A DNA stretch of 64,000 nucleotides from Brevibacillus humidisoli (GTDB lineage Bacteria > Bacillota > Bacilli > Brevibacillales > Brevibacillaceae): positions 2,003,970 through 2,067,969 of the forward strand of contig NZ_CP087263.1 of NCBI RefSeq assembly GCF_020923435.1, read 5' to 3'. The position numbers were made by a program, and so were the translations under genes. This document shows positions 8,907 through 16,192 of this stretch, piece after piece. The notes under the pieces are model-generated. The model worked only from the letters and a program-made list of their open reading frames with translations, made no database searches and was not told the DNA's origin. Every line of letters starts with the position of its first letter. Position 1 is the stretch's first letter.

Positions 8907-9872
8907 CTAGAAATTGCGCTCGATAATAAAATCGGCGATCTCCAACAACGAGCGTTTGGTTTTGTTGTCAGGAAGATCGCTCAAAGCTGTCCGGGCGCGA
9001 TTCAAATACCGCTGAGCCAGTGAACGGGCGTAGGCAATGCCTTCTCCTTCACGGATCAAGGCAATCGCTTCTTCTATATGCTCGTGGATAGCGTCCTGCT
9101 CCAGCCAGTCACGCAGGCGTCTCCTCTCCTGGCCGAACCACAAACTGTACAAGGCAGGCAGCGTAATATTGCCTTGACGCAAATCACTGCCGACCGGCTT
9201 GCCCAACTGCTTCTCGCTGGCCGTGAAATCGAGCAGGTCATCGGCGATCTGGAACGCCATCCCTACGTTGTATCCGTAGCGATACATCGAGCGAATCCGA
9301 TCTTCTGGCGCATTGCTGGCGATTGCTCCCAACTGACAGCTGATGGCGATCAGCAAGGCCGTTTTCCGCTTGATGCGTCGCAGGTAGTGCTTTAATCCCT
9401 GATCCCAGTTATTGAGATCGCGCACTTGTTCGATTTCGCCTTTGCACATCTCCACGATCGCTTTGGACAAGATCTGATGGATGCGTGGATTGGACAGTTT
9501 TGTGGCTATCGTAAGCGCACGCGCAAAGATGTAGTCTCCCGTATACATCGCAATCCGGTTGTCCCACTTTGCTTTTACCGTCTCACGGCCCCGCCGCTTG
9601 TCCGCATCGTCAATTACGTCATCGTGCACCAAGGTGGCCATGTGGATCAATTCCAGTGGCACAGCTACGTGCTTCAGCCGCTCAATATCGTATTCTCCCC
9701 ATTTTCCGCCCAGCAGGACAAAGACGGGACGTATTCGCTTTCCTCCCGCCTTTAACAGATGGGTAGAGGACTGATACAGTTCCCGGGTTCGCGTATCCAT
9801 CGATTGCTCCAGTGTCCGTTCGATGGATTCCACATCCCCCTTTAGTTGTACGTAAATATCTACGAGCTTCAT
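8907..9872 (-). CDS. hepT: Heptaprenyl diphosphate synthase component II
   Basis: Catalytic subunit that builds the C35 side chain of menaquinone-7 from farnesyl diphosphate and IPP, working with HepS. The start is placed at ATG 9872 (MKLVDIYVQLKGD), 5-6 nt after TTAGGGTGG; a GTG nine bases upstream is less likely. The 321-residue all-helical protein shows GGKRIRP, the first aspartate-rich motif HDDVIDDADKRRG and the second, IADDLLDFTASEKQLGKPVG. Its partner hepS lies at 12982-13815, separated by menG and the inserted ubiA-ubiX-mqnA block. Also called gerCC. Confidence 0.94.
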   Translation of the reverse strand: MKLVDIYVQLKGDVESIERTLEQSMDTRTRELYQSSTHLLKAGGKRIRPVFVLLGGKWGEYDIERLKHVAVPLELIHMATLVHDDVIDDADKRRGRETVKAKWDNRIAMYTGDYIFARALTIATKLSNPRIHQILSKAIVEMCKGEIEQVRDLNNWDQGLKHYLRRIKRKTALLIAISCQLGAIASNAPEDRIRSMYRYGYNVGMAFQIADDLLDFTASEKQLGKPVGSDLRQGNITLPALYSLWFGQERRRLRDWLEQDAIHEHIEEAIALIREGEGIAYARSLAQRYLNRARTALSDLPDNKTKRSLLEIADFIIERNF

Positions 9873-9882
9873 CCATTCCACC

Positions 9883-10752
9883 CTAACTCAAAAACGTAGT
9901 ATTCGTCTCTCGCATACCTTCCTGCCAACGCTCTACCTTTACCGTAGCCGGCAGCAGCCCCAACTCTTTCGCCAAGGCAAAATAGTACTCCAACCCCGTG
10001 CTTAGTTCAGCAGTAAAGTCGTATCGCAATCCACGGAAGTAGGTAAACCAGAATGATGGATCGCCGCCAAACTTCTCTTGTGCGTAGGCAACCACTTTAT
10101 CCAGTTCACGCAGACTTCGCTGTTTGCTCTCCAAAAAGGCAGCGTGAACCTGGCGCAAAAGCGGTCCTTGTTCCTGCACCGCCTGCTTCCGCACTGCCCA
10201 CACCGCAAACGTCATCGGATACCCGGTGTAACGATACCAAAGTTCAGCCAAATCGTACACATGGTATCGATGGTGATGATCCCGGTAAGCGACAACAGCT
10301 TCGTCGCCGATCAGCAGAGCGGCATCCGCGAAGGTCATCATTTGCTCCAGTACCGGATTATGTGCCTGATACTGTACGTCAAATGCTAAAAACTTCTGCA
10401 GGATGATCCGCAGCAGGTTGACAGAAGTAGCCGACGTGTTGGTCAAAGCGATCGTCGCCCCGTTCAATTCCTCGATAGGGCGTTTGCTGAACAGATAGAT
10501 AGAGCGGACTTTCTCTTTTGCGCTGATCGACAGGTCCGGCAGTACCTGGTACTGTCGGTGATGCTCGGCATAACTGAAGGATGAGATCGGCCCGACGTCT
10601 ATCTCCCCCTGCGCCATCGCCTGGTTTAGTTGAGCTGGATACTGCGTGATAAAATCAATGCTGTCAGCAAATCGTTCTTCTTCAAAAAAGAAATAGACCG
10701 GAAGTGTGTTGGTATAGATAATCTGCCCAATCCGCAGTTGTTTCTGACTCAT
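9883..10752 (-). CDS. mqnA: Chorismate dehydratase (futalosine pathway)
   Basis: Family function: dehydrates chorismate to 3-enolpyruvylbenzoate, the first step of futalosine-type menaquinone synthesis. The 289-residue protein has the periplasmic-binding-protein-like fold features of MqnA: IIYTNTLPVYF (12-22), GEIDVGPISSFSYA, LTNTSATSVNLLRIIL, ALLIGDEAV and DLAELWYRYTGYPMTFAVWAV. It overlaps ubiX by 4 nt and is followed by hepT 10 nt later, so it is inside the quinone operon. No mqnB, C, D or E is in the window. In B. subtilis this place holds no such gene. MqnD, a paralogous solute-binding-like enzyme, is the main alternative, but the motifs fit MqnA better. Confidence 0.87.
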   Translation of the reverse strand: MSQKQLRIGQIIYTNTLPVYFFFEEERFADSIDFITQYPAQLNQAMAQGEIDVGPISSFSYAEHHRQYQVLPDLSISAKEKVRSIYLFSKRPIEELNGATIALTNTSATSVNLLRIILQKFLAFDVQYQAHNPVLEQMMTFADAALLIGDEAVVAYRDHHHRYHVYDLAELWYRYTGYPMTFAVWAVRKQAVQEQGPLLRQVHAAFLESKQRSLRELDKVVAYAQEKFGGDPSFWFTYFRGLRYDFTAELSTGLEYYFALAKELGLLPATVKVERWQEGMRETNTTFLS

Positions 10753-11351
10753 GTTTCACTCCCCCAGCGTGTAAACAACGTATGGGGGATGTCAAAGGCA
10801 TCCAATGCCTTTCCCACGATAAAATGGACCAGATCATCCAGCGTCTGCGGTTTGTGGTAGTAACCAGGCATCGCCGGCATGATTTTTGCCCCCATGCGGT
10901 TTAGTTTCAACATGTTTTCCAGATGAATCGCGTTGAGCGGTGTTTCCCTCGGGACCAACACCAATTGCCGCCCCTCTTTTAGCACGACATCGGCTGCCCG
11001 TTCCAACAGATTGCCTGATGCTCCATTGGCTATCCCGGAGAGTGTCCCCATCGAACATGGAATGATGATCATCCCATCCGACTTAGCCGACCCGCTGGCA
11101 ACCGGCGACGAGAAATCGCGCATGGTCCAATAGTGCAGGCTGCCCGGAAACTGCTGCTGCAGCCTGTCCTGCAGCAGCTGCTCCCGATCATCGGAATACC
11201 AGTCCAACTCGTCGCGAAATACTTGCCAACCAGCTTCTGTAATCATCAGGTGAACCTTGTGCCCGGCCTTCAAAACCTCCTGTACGAAGCGCACGCCATA
11301 GATGGCGCCGCTCGCTCCGGTAATCCCAACTGCTATTCTTTTTACACCCAT
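10749..11351 (-). CDS. ubiX: UbiX-type flavin prenyltransferase
   Basis: Attaches a dimethylallyl group to FMN to make prenyl-FMN, the cofactor of UbiD-type decarboxylases. The 200-residue flavoprotein has VGITGASGAIYG (8-19), the IIPCSMGTLSGIANG stretch, LVPRETPLNAIHLENM and the C-terminal GYYHKPQTLDDLVHFIVGKA. It overlaps mqnA by 4 nt and its start overlaps nothing essential of ubiA except the last 10 nt. Beside mqnA it is likely to serve the decarboxylation of the naphthoate intermediate (inference); the UbiD partner is not in the window. Confidence 0.93.
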   Translation of the reverse strand: MGVKRIAVGITGASGAIYGVRFVQEVLKAGHKVHLMITEAGWQVFRDELDWYSDDREQLLQDRLQQQFPGSLHYWTMRDFSSPVASGSAKSDGMIIIPCSMGTLSGIANGASGNLLERAADVVLKEGRQLVLVPRETPLNAIHLENMLKLNRMGAKIMPAMPGYYHKPQTLDDLVHFIVGKALDAFDIPHTLFTRWGSET

Positions 11352-12217
11352 GTGATCACCAGGTCAATCAGGGTAAAGGTGAAGACGACGACGCTGAGAA
11401 TCCCGTTCATCGTAAAAAAAGCGACATCCAGCTTGGACAGATCCGTCGGCTTGACCAGACTATGTTCATAGAGCAGAATCAGGGAGGCCAAGATCACCCC
11501 TAACAGGAACCATACCGAGAGCGATGCTAATTGGTATAAGGCGAACAAGCCGATGACGGTAAGCAGATGACAGCTTCTTGCGATCAGCAGGGCCTTGGGA
11601 ATCCCAAACCGACTAGGTATTGAGTACAACCCCTCTCGTTGGTCAAACTCGGTATCCTGACAGGCATAGATGATGTCAAACCCAGCCGTCCAAAGCATCA
11701 CCGTTACAAACAGCAGCAGAGCCGTACTGTCCACGATGCCCGTGGTGGCAATCCACCCGCCAAGCGGTCCGAAACCGATCGCCACGCCGAGCACAAAGTG
11801 ACACGCCCAAGTGAAACGCTTGGTATACGAGTACAGGATCAGCACTAAAACGGCAAGCGGAAGCAGCTTCACGGCCAAGTCATTAAGCTGGTAGGCAGCG
11901 ATAAACAGCATGGCAAAGGACACGATAATAAAGAGAATAACTTCTCCCACTGAAAGCAGCCCTGCGGGAATCGCCCGGTTGGCCGTCCGCGGATTCTTCG
12001 CATCGATATACCGGTCAATCAATCGGTTGAGCGACATCGCGGCACTGCGTGCTCCCACCATGGCCACTGTAACCCAAAATATTTCACTCCACGTCGGCCA
12101 ATCCCCTTCAACCACGAAATTGCCGAGCACAGCGCCCATAAACGCAAAAGGAAGGGCAAAAATCGTATGTTCAAACTTAATCATTTCCAAAATAATGTTT
12201 ACTTTCCGAAAGACCAT
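11342..12217 (-). CDS. ubiA: UbiA-family prenyltransferase (probable MqnP)
   Basis: Integral membrane aromatic prenyltransferase expected to attach the heptaprenyl chain to the dihydroxynaphthoate-type ring. The start is placed at ATG 12217 (MVFRKVNIILEMIKFEHT); 24 upstream codons look non-coding and overlap the menG end. The 291-residue protein has the first aspartate motif NRLIDRYIDAKNPRTANRAI, the second, DTEFDQREGLYSIPSRFG, and about eight or nine membrane segments. Sequence style is 4-hydroxybenzoate-polyprenyltransferase-like rather than MenA-like, in keeping with the adjacent mqnA. Follows menG by 40 nt. Confidence 0.88.
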   Translation of the reverse strand: MVFRKVNIILEMIKFEHTIFALPFAFMGAVLGNFVVEGDWPTWSEIFWVTVAMVGARSAAMSLNRLIDRYIDAKNPRTANRAIPAGLLSVGEVILFIIVSFAMLFIAAYQLNDLAVKLLPLAVLVLILYSYTKRFTWACHFVLGVAIGFGPLGGWIATTGIVDSTALLLFVTVMLWTAGFDIIYACQDTEFDQREGLYSIPSRFGIPKALLIARSCHLLTVIGLFALYQLASLSVWFLLGVILASLILLYEHSLVKPTDLSKLDVAFFTMNGILSVVVFTFTLIDLVITWV

Positions 12218-12257
12218 ACCTACGCACTTCCGATCTGTATCATTACTTCCGTTCGCG

Positions 12258-12977
12258 CTACTTTTTAATCCCAATATGCAGGGCGGCAACCCCGCCGAGA
12301 AACAGTTTTACTCTGACAGGGTCCAATCCGGCCTGTTGAAACATCGCCGCCAGTTCGCGGCTGTCGGGGAAGTGGGTCAACGACTGGGGCAGCCAGGCGT
12401 ACTCTTCATACTTGTTGACGAACCATTTGGCGATATGCGGCAGGATGTTATAAAAGTACAGGTAAAATAGCTGTCGATACGGGAGGAACGGTGGTTTTGA
12501 AACCTCCAGTGAAACGACTTGTCCCCCGGGTTTCACCACCCGCGCCATCTCGTTTAATACCGTCTGAATATCTGGCACATTTCGCAGGGCAAAGCCAATC
12601 GTAGCGTAATCAAACGTATTGTCTTCGTAAGGAAGCTGCATCGCGTCCGCATTGACCAGCGCAACGTTGTCCCCCAAGCCTTCCTTGGCTACCTTGTATG
12701 CTCCTACGTCCAGCATATTCTGACTGAAGTCCAGTCCGACCACACGCCCGGTCTTCCCAACGGCATGTGCCAACTGGATCGTCCAGTCTCCCGTGCCGCA
12801 TGCGACGTCAAGAGCAGCTTGTCCAGGCTGTACGCTCATCTGTTTCATCGTGTAGTTTCGCCATAGAACATGGCATCCAAAACTGATCACGTTGTTCATC
12901 CGATCATACTGGTCGGCGATACTCTCAAACACGGAATGGACGAACTCGGCTTTTTGGCGCATCTGTTGATTGTTCAC
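12258..12977 (-). CDS. menG: Demethylmenaquinone methyltransferase
   Basis: Adds the last methyl group from SAM to make menaquinone. The 239-residue class I methyltransferase shows HSVFESIADQYDRMNNVISFG at its N-terminus in the UbiE/MenG style, ALDVACGTGDWTIQLA (about 54-69, SAM site), VGLDFSQNMLDVG, FDYATIGFALRNVPD and the late PGGQVVSLEVSKP. It lies 4 nt after hepS. In B. subtilis menG (gerCB) sits directly between hepS and hepT; here three genes intervene. Confidence 0.95.
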   Translation of the reverse strand: MNNQQMRQKAEFVHSVFESIADQYDRMNNVISFGCHVLWRNYTMKQMSVQPGQAALDVACGTGDWTIQLAHAVGKTGRVVGLDFSQNMLDVGAYKVAKEGLGDNVALVNADAMQLPYEDNTFDYATIGFALRNVPDIQTVLNEMARVVKPGGQVVSLEVSKPPFLPYRQLFYLYFYNILPHIAKWFVNKYEEYAWLPQSLTHFPDSRELAAMFQQAGLDPVRVKLFLGGVAALHIGIKK

Positions 12978-12981
12978 GATG

Positions 12982-13815
12982 CTACAACTCCTCCACTACC
13001 CGCTTCAAGCGGTCCACGCGATGGGTGTAGCGGGAGGTCAACCATGTCAGCACATTTTGCTGTTCCGACGGATACAGGTTGCCGACCAACTTTTCACACA
13101 CCCCGATCAACTCCATCACTTTCTGTTCGATCGCGTCAATCACATGAGCGATCGTCGATCCGGGCTTTTGCAGCAAATACCGGGAAAAGCCAAATGGTAC
13201 CCGCTGTTCCCACTGCAGTTGTTCCCACTCTTCGATCACCTGTTCGACAGCAGATGTTTTTTCGATCAGTGTCTGCCAGAAGGTTCGTGTTTCCGCTGTC
13301 TGTGCATAATGCTCCACAAATCCCACGTACAGGGCAGTATCAATCGTTTTGCGAAGCGCTTGATACGACTTCCAGGGCAACTTGTTCTGCTGTTCCCCTA
13401 TGTACAGCTCCATTTTTGCTTCGTTGATCACTTCAACTGCATGTGCCAGTATCCGGATCGCTTCCAACTCGCCAGCTTCGGCGAGCAGATGGTAGTAGTA
13501 GCCGCTGCAGTAATCTCCGGCCAGGACAGACAGCTGGCGGTTGCGCTCTTCAGGCAGCGTGTCGTCGTACTGCAGCCTTACCAACTCATGGATGTCCAAA
13601 CCAAGTTGGATAAGCGCAGTGGTGACACAAAGCGTTTGCGCCCGCGATCTGGCAATCCCGTTTTCGCACAAGAAAAAGTACAGGAGAGCCAGGCGGTTTT
13701 CTGCAATCGGCGGCAAGTCGACATACCGCACGATATACGTGTTACCGATCAGTCGATGAACACGATCCGCGATTTCCCTGATGTCGTTCGTAAAAACGGT
13801 TGTGTCTTTGTACAT
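12982..13815 (-). CDS. hepS: Heptaprenyl diphosphate synthase component I
   Basis: Non-catalytic partner of HepT that sets the C35 chain length. This family is poorly conserved; the call rests on size (277 residues), the helical make-up, TRYTHRVDRLKRVVEEL at the C-terminus, a central SGYYYHLLAEAGELEAIRILA stretch, and its place immediately before menG. The ATG at 13815 follows GGAGGAAGCAT. It is preceded by a 170-nt leader whose arms can mask this ribosome-binding site (see 13819-13988). Also called gerCA. Confidence 0.88.
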   Translation of the reverse strand: MYKDTTVFTNDIREIADRVHRLIGNTYIVRYVDLPPIAENRLALLYFFLCENGIARSRAQTLCVTTALIQLGLDIHELVRLQYDDTLPEERNRQLSVLAGDYCSGYYYHLLAEAGELEAIRILAHAVEVINEAKMELYIGEQQNKLPWKSYQALRKTIDTALYVGFVEHYAQTAETRTFWQTLIEKTSAVEQVIEEWEQLQWEQRVPFGFSRYLLQKPGSTIAHVIDAIEQKVMELIGVCEKLVGNLYPSEQQNVLTWLTSRYTHRVDRLKRVVEEL

Positions 13816-13818
13816 ATG

Positions 13819-13988
13819 CTTCCTCCAATGGGAAAAGCCTCATTTCCAAGACTTTTCTTCAGAAGTACTCCCTGTTGTATAAGGAAGCTTGGGCCGATAG
13901 GTCTTCATCCCAAAGCGAAAAGGTTCTTTTGACTGATTGGGCAGCAAAGCTTCCTTATGAGAGCGAATTCGTCACCTCAAAGTCACCA
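13819..13988 (-). promoter_or_regulatory. Structured leader RNA upstream of hepS (candidate)
   Basis: On the minus strand ATAAGGAAGCTT (13947-13958) and AAGCTTCCTTAT (13879-13890) form a perfect 12-bp stem around 56 nt that contain smaller stems (CCCAA with TTGGG; AAAAG with CTTTT). The downstream arm's GCTTCCT is also complementary to AGGAAGC at 13818-13824, part of the hepS ribosome-binding site, giving two exclusive pairings. GAAAAG and CTTTTC make a further hairpin nearer the gene. A direct repeat GTCACC (plus strand, 13971-13987, 11-nt period) lies near the start of transcription. No known riboswitch class or T-box sequence was recognised. Confidence 0.5.
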
Positions 13989-13994
13989 TCCCCA

Positions 13995-14003
13995 AGTATA
14001 ACA
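13995..14003 (-). promoter_or_regulatory. Extended -10 promoter for the hepS operon
   Basis: Minus-strand TGTTATACT: a TATACT -10 (13995-14000) with TGn extension. No convincing -35. Transcription would begin about 13988 and give the hepS leader. Confidence 0.5.
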
Positions 14004-14013
14004 TATTTTCTGA

Positions 14014-14535
14014 TTATCGGCTAAGCCTCTCTTCATATCCTGTCTCCAATCGGATCAGAGAGGCCACGCCGTTGATGAGTTGCTGAGGATTCTCCATCTG
14101 CTCAGGGGGCGGAAAGTGAAAAACACCTGGGGGACGATCCAGTTGTATCGCCACCAACAGCTTCACCGAACGCTCCCCCTCCGTTTCCAGCAGGCGGAAG
14201 AACAGGTGGTCCACATTGCGGGTGAGTTGGAAGGAACGATAGAGGAGTGAGTAAACGTCGCCGTAGAGCAGGTGTTCTTCCAGTCGTTCGGACGGCGTGA
14301 CAGCAATATCCACATACAAGGAATCGTTCTGCCACTTTACATGCTTTATCTTATAATGAGTTGGTAGCATTGTAAATAAATCAACCAGATTTTGCTCGCT
14401 CAAGAACAGCGGCGTATACGGGCGATAAGCCGCGATCTCGCCGCCGCTGCCGCTCCGGGGCACCGTGGGGACTAGTGAAATAATGAAGGCAAGGCAAGTC
14501 GATACAGCAATCGCCGCTAACATGTTGCGGGGCAT
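14014..14535 (-). CDS. Unknown membrane-anchored protein
   Basis: Not recognised. Start chosen at ATG 14535 (MPRNMLAAIAVS), 7 nt after AGGAGG; an earlier ATG has no site. The 173-residue product has one N-terminal hydrophobic segment (about 4-24), then an extracytoplasmic domain that includes LYVDIAVTPSERLEEHLLYGDVYSLLYRSF split over strands and helices, and a proline-rich FHFPPPEQ stretch near 133. The pattern (NDSLYVDI, then VKLLVAIQLDR) resembles GerMN-like or sporulation/germination accessory domains only loosely. It sits between mtrB and the hepS promoter and is followed by neither a clear terminator nor an operon partner. Confidence 0.75.
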   Translation of the reverse strand: MPRNMLAAIAVSTCLAFIISLVPTVPRSGSGGEIAAYRPYTPLFLSEQNLVDLFTMLPTHYKIKHVKWQNDSLYVDIAVTPSERLEEHLLYGDVYSLLYRSFQLTRNVDHLFFRLLETEGERSVKLLVAIQLDRPPGVFHFPPPEQMENPQQLINGVASLIRLETGYEERLSR

Positions 14536-14564
14536 AGACAATCCTCCTCTCCTCACCATTTTAC

Positions 14565-14592
14565 AAATAAAAAAAGCAGGCTATGCCTGCTT
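14565..14592 (-). terminator. Intrinsic terminator after mtrB
   Basis: Minus-strand AAGCAGGC, loop ATA, GCCTGCTT (14574-14592), then TTTTTTATTT. Confidence 0.9.
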
Positions 14593-14600
14593 CTGCGGAA

Positions 14601-14852
14601 CTACTCTTCTGTTGTGTCGACAATGCCGTGCCGGGTCAGAATCTCCGCTTTTCCGCGCACCTTAATCGCTGAGGTGTGCTCGGTAAACTGGGCCAGCATC
14701 ACTTCACCCTTGTCCAGCTTTTCCGTATGGTGAAAGCGGGTATCCGTTCCGCGGGTCAATCCAATCACGTGGACACCGTTTTCCTTTGCCTTGATGACAA
14801 AAAAGTCCTGATGGTTATAAACGTTTGGAGACGCATCTTTTCGCTGATCCAA
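14601..14852 (-). CDS. mtrB: trp RNA-binding attenuation protein (TRAP)
   Basis: Senses tryptophan; the 11-mer ring binds (G/U)AG-repeat RNA and terminates trp transcription. The start codon is TTG at 14852, 5-6 nt after GGGGGAG, giving 83 residues, slightly longer at both ends than the 75-residue B. subtilis protein. Family blocks are intact: [20 protein letters not shown], the [20 protein letters not shown] stretch and KVRG, which supply the tryptophan pocket and the lysine-lysine-arginine RNA contacts. Its target, nine perfectly spaced triplets, is in this window at 4340-4382. In B. subtilis it is directly co-transcribed with folE (mtrA); here four features separate them and it has its own promoter and terminator. 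Confidence 0.97.
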   Translation of the reverse strand: MDQRKDASPNVYNHQDFFVIKAKENGVHVIGLTRGTDTRFHHTEKLDKGEVMLAQFTEHTSAIKVRGKAEILTRHGIVDTTEE

Positions 14853-14887
14853 CGTAGCTCCCCCTCTTGGCTTGATTCCTATCTATT

Positions 14888-14917
14888 ACTATCGCTTAGT
14901 TTGCCTGCTGATGTCAA
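14888..14917 (-). promoter_or_regulatory. Sigma-A promoter for mtrB
   Basis: TTGACA (14912-14917), 18-bp spacer, GATAGT (14888-14893) on the minus strand, about 35 nt before the mtrB start. It supports monocistronic expression of TRAP. Confidence 0.65.
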
Positions 14918-14987
14918 ACGGTTTCTGCCACGAGGGGGGGCGATACGCTATACACGGCGATGGATGTGCCTATCGGGGTTACTCTTT

Positions 14988-15551
14988 TTAGTCGGCTTGC
15001 TGGGAAGCTTTAAATTCCTCCAGCTTTTTCATTTTCAATGGCTTCAGCTTTTTGCCAGCTTTTACGTTCTTTTTGGAGAGGGACCAGGTATTCTCCGATT
15101 CGTCTCGTTGGAACCAGTAGATGTAGTTTTTGCCGTCTTCGGTTGCCTTGAAAAGGACGAACGCCTCTTTCAGATCTTCTTTGTTGATGAACAAGCCTGG
15201 CTTGATGTCTCCTTGTTTGATGTCTTTGTCTTTTCCCAATACTTTGGAATAAACCGTGCTGAAAAGTTGTTGAGCCGAGTCTTCCGAGAGTTCTTTTATC
15301 TCCTCTGAATCAGCGTGCAAGTCATAGTATTGGTACTTCTCCTTGTCAATCCCAAATACCGCCATCCCATCGTCATACGCTTCAAACAACTTTTTGTTGA
15401 TTTCCTTGTAAACGTAATCCATCCATGCTTTCTCTTCAGCCGTCTTGGGTGTGAAGTGATCCGTATCAGCTTCTGTGGAAGATACCGCGATTCCTGTGAT
15501 GGTCAAGGCAGCAACCAGAACACCTATTATGAGATACCTATGAACTTTCAT
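14988..15551 (-). CDS. Unknown secreted protein, 187 residues
   Basis: Not recognised. ATG at 15551 follows GGAGGGATGACTG. Residues 1-29 form a signal peptide (lysine, arginine, then LIIGVLVAALTITGIAVSS, cleavage probably after the TEA region). The mature part is charged and lysine-rich, with aromatic clusters YQYYDL (about 72-77) and NYIYWFQRDE near 137, and a very basic C-terminal third (AGKKLKPLKMKKLEEF). No cysteine is present in the mature part. The gene follows a second unknown secreted-protein gene by 51 nt and they may be co-transcribed. Both are absent from the corresponding B. subtilis mtr region, so the pair looks like an insertion. A cell-surface or toxin/immunity role is conceivable but not supported. 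Confidence 0.82.
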   Translation of the reverse strand: MKVHRYLIIGVLVAALTITGIAVSSTEADTDHFTPKTAEEKAWMDYVYKEINKKLFEAYDDGMAVFGIDKEKYQYYDLHADSEEIKELSEDSAQQLFSTVYSKVLGKDKDIKQGDIKPGLFINKEDLKEAFVLFKATEDGKNYIYWFQRDESENTWSLSKKNVKAGKKLKPLKMKKLEEFKASQQAD

Positions 15552-15602
15552 CAGTCATCCCTCCATTTATCATTAATCGAATCTCGCCAAAAAATATGCC
15601 TG

Positions 15603-16013
15603 TTATATACCTGGGTGAGTTTTTTCATCACTGTCCTTATCGGAGTACTCGTATCTTCCTCCTTCCCAAACCATTCCTCGCACAGTAAGGGCCCAAGTTA
15701 TTCTATCTCCCTCCCGATCACTCTTTAAGGTTTGTGTGACAGGACTACTTGTTCCACTTTCTTCGTTAGACCCTACAAAATAAGCATCACTTGTGAAGTG
15801 AGTAACATTGACAAGCAACTGGTCTCCCGTATTGCTTCCAGACCCGTATACTTTTCCAGTACCGTTTGCGATATAATAGTCACTACCCTCCGAAAAACTG
15901 ATCGTGGCGTAGGCAGACACTCCGTCCCACGCCGCAGCTGGCAGGCTTGCCGAAAAGACAATCGTCGATGCAAGTAATGACATCCTTAATTTGGTCCACA
16001 ATTTCTGATGCAT
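15603..16013 (-). CDS. Unknown secreted protein, 136 residues
   Basis: Not recognised. Start placed at ATG 16013 (MHQKLWTKLRMSL) after GGAGGGGAGATTTCCT. A classic signal peptide ends near residue 28 (SLPAAA, then WDG). The mature 108 residues are rich in glycine, serine, threonine and aromatic residues in an alternating pattern (SAYATISFSEGSDYYIANG, TWALTVRGMVWEGGRYEY), as in a small beta-sandwich; it is acidic and has no cysteine. The end is DSDEKTHPGI. Bacteriocins of the lactococcin 972 type have a similar layout (signal peptide, W-rich small beta protein) but the motifs do not match. First gene of a two-gene unit with 14988-15551. Confidence 0.78.
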   Translation of the reverse strand: MHQKLWTKLRMSLLASTIVFSASLPAAAWDGVSAYATISFSEGSDYYIANGTGKVYGSGSNTGDQLLVNVTHFTSDAYFVGSNEESGTSSPVTQTLKSDREGDRITWALTVRGMVWEGGRYEYSDKDSDEKTHPGI

Positions 16014-16097
16014 AGGAAATCTCCCCTCCATTCACGTTCTCATGCACAAATAATGGTATAGGAAATGACAATAACCTTCAACCAAAAATATCCATGC

Positions 16098-16144
16098 AGT
16101 GAAAAAATTGAAAATCCTTAGTTGTTTCAACCAAGGATTTTCTT
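16098..16144 (-). terminator. Intrinsic terminator after the lytic transglycosylase gene
   Basis: Plus-strand AAAATCCTTAGTTG and CAACCAAGGATTTT (16117-16142 region) pair with one A-C mismatch (G-U on the minus RNA); the minus strand continues CAATTTTTTC. It may also work on the plus strand (TTTTCTTTT). Confidence 0.75.
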
Positions 16145-16192
16145 TTCATAACCTGTGATGTACTTTTCCTAAAACATGTAAAAGTGTTACAG

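Noticed and set aside
14988-16013. Secreted pair as a lactococcin 972-type bacteriocin
   Set aside because: Size and signal peptide are similar, but the mature sequence lacks the family's motifs and no ABC immunity transporter is adjacent.
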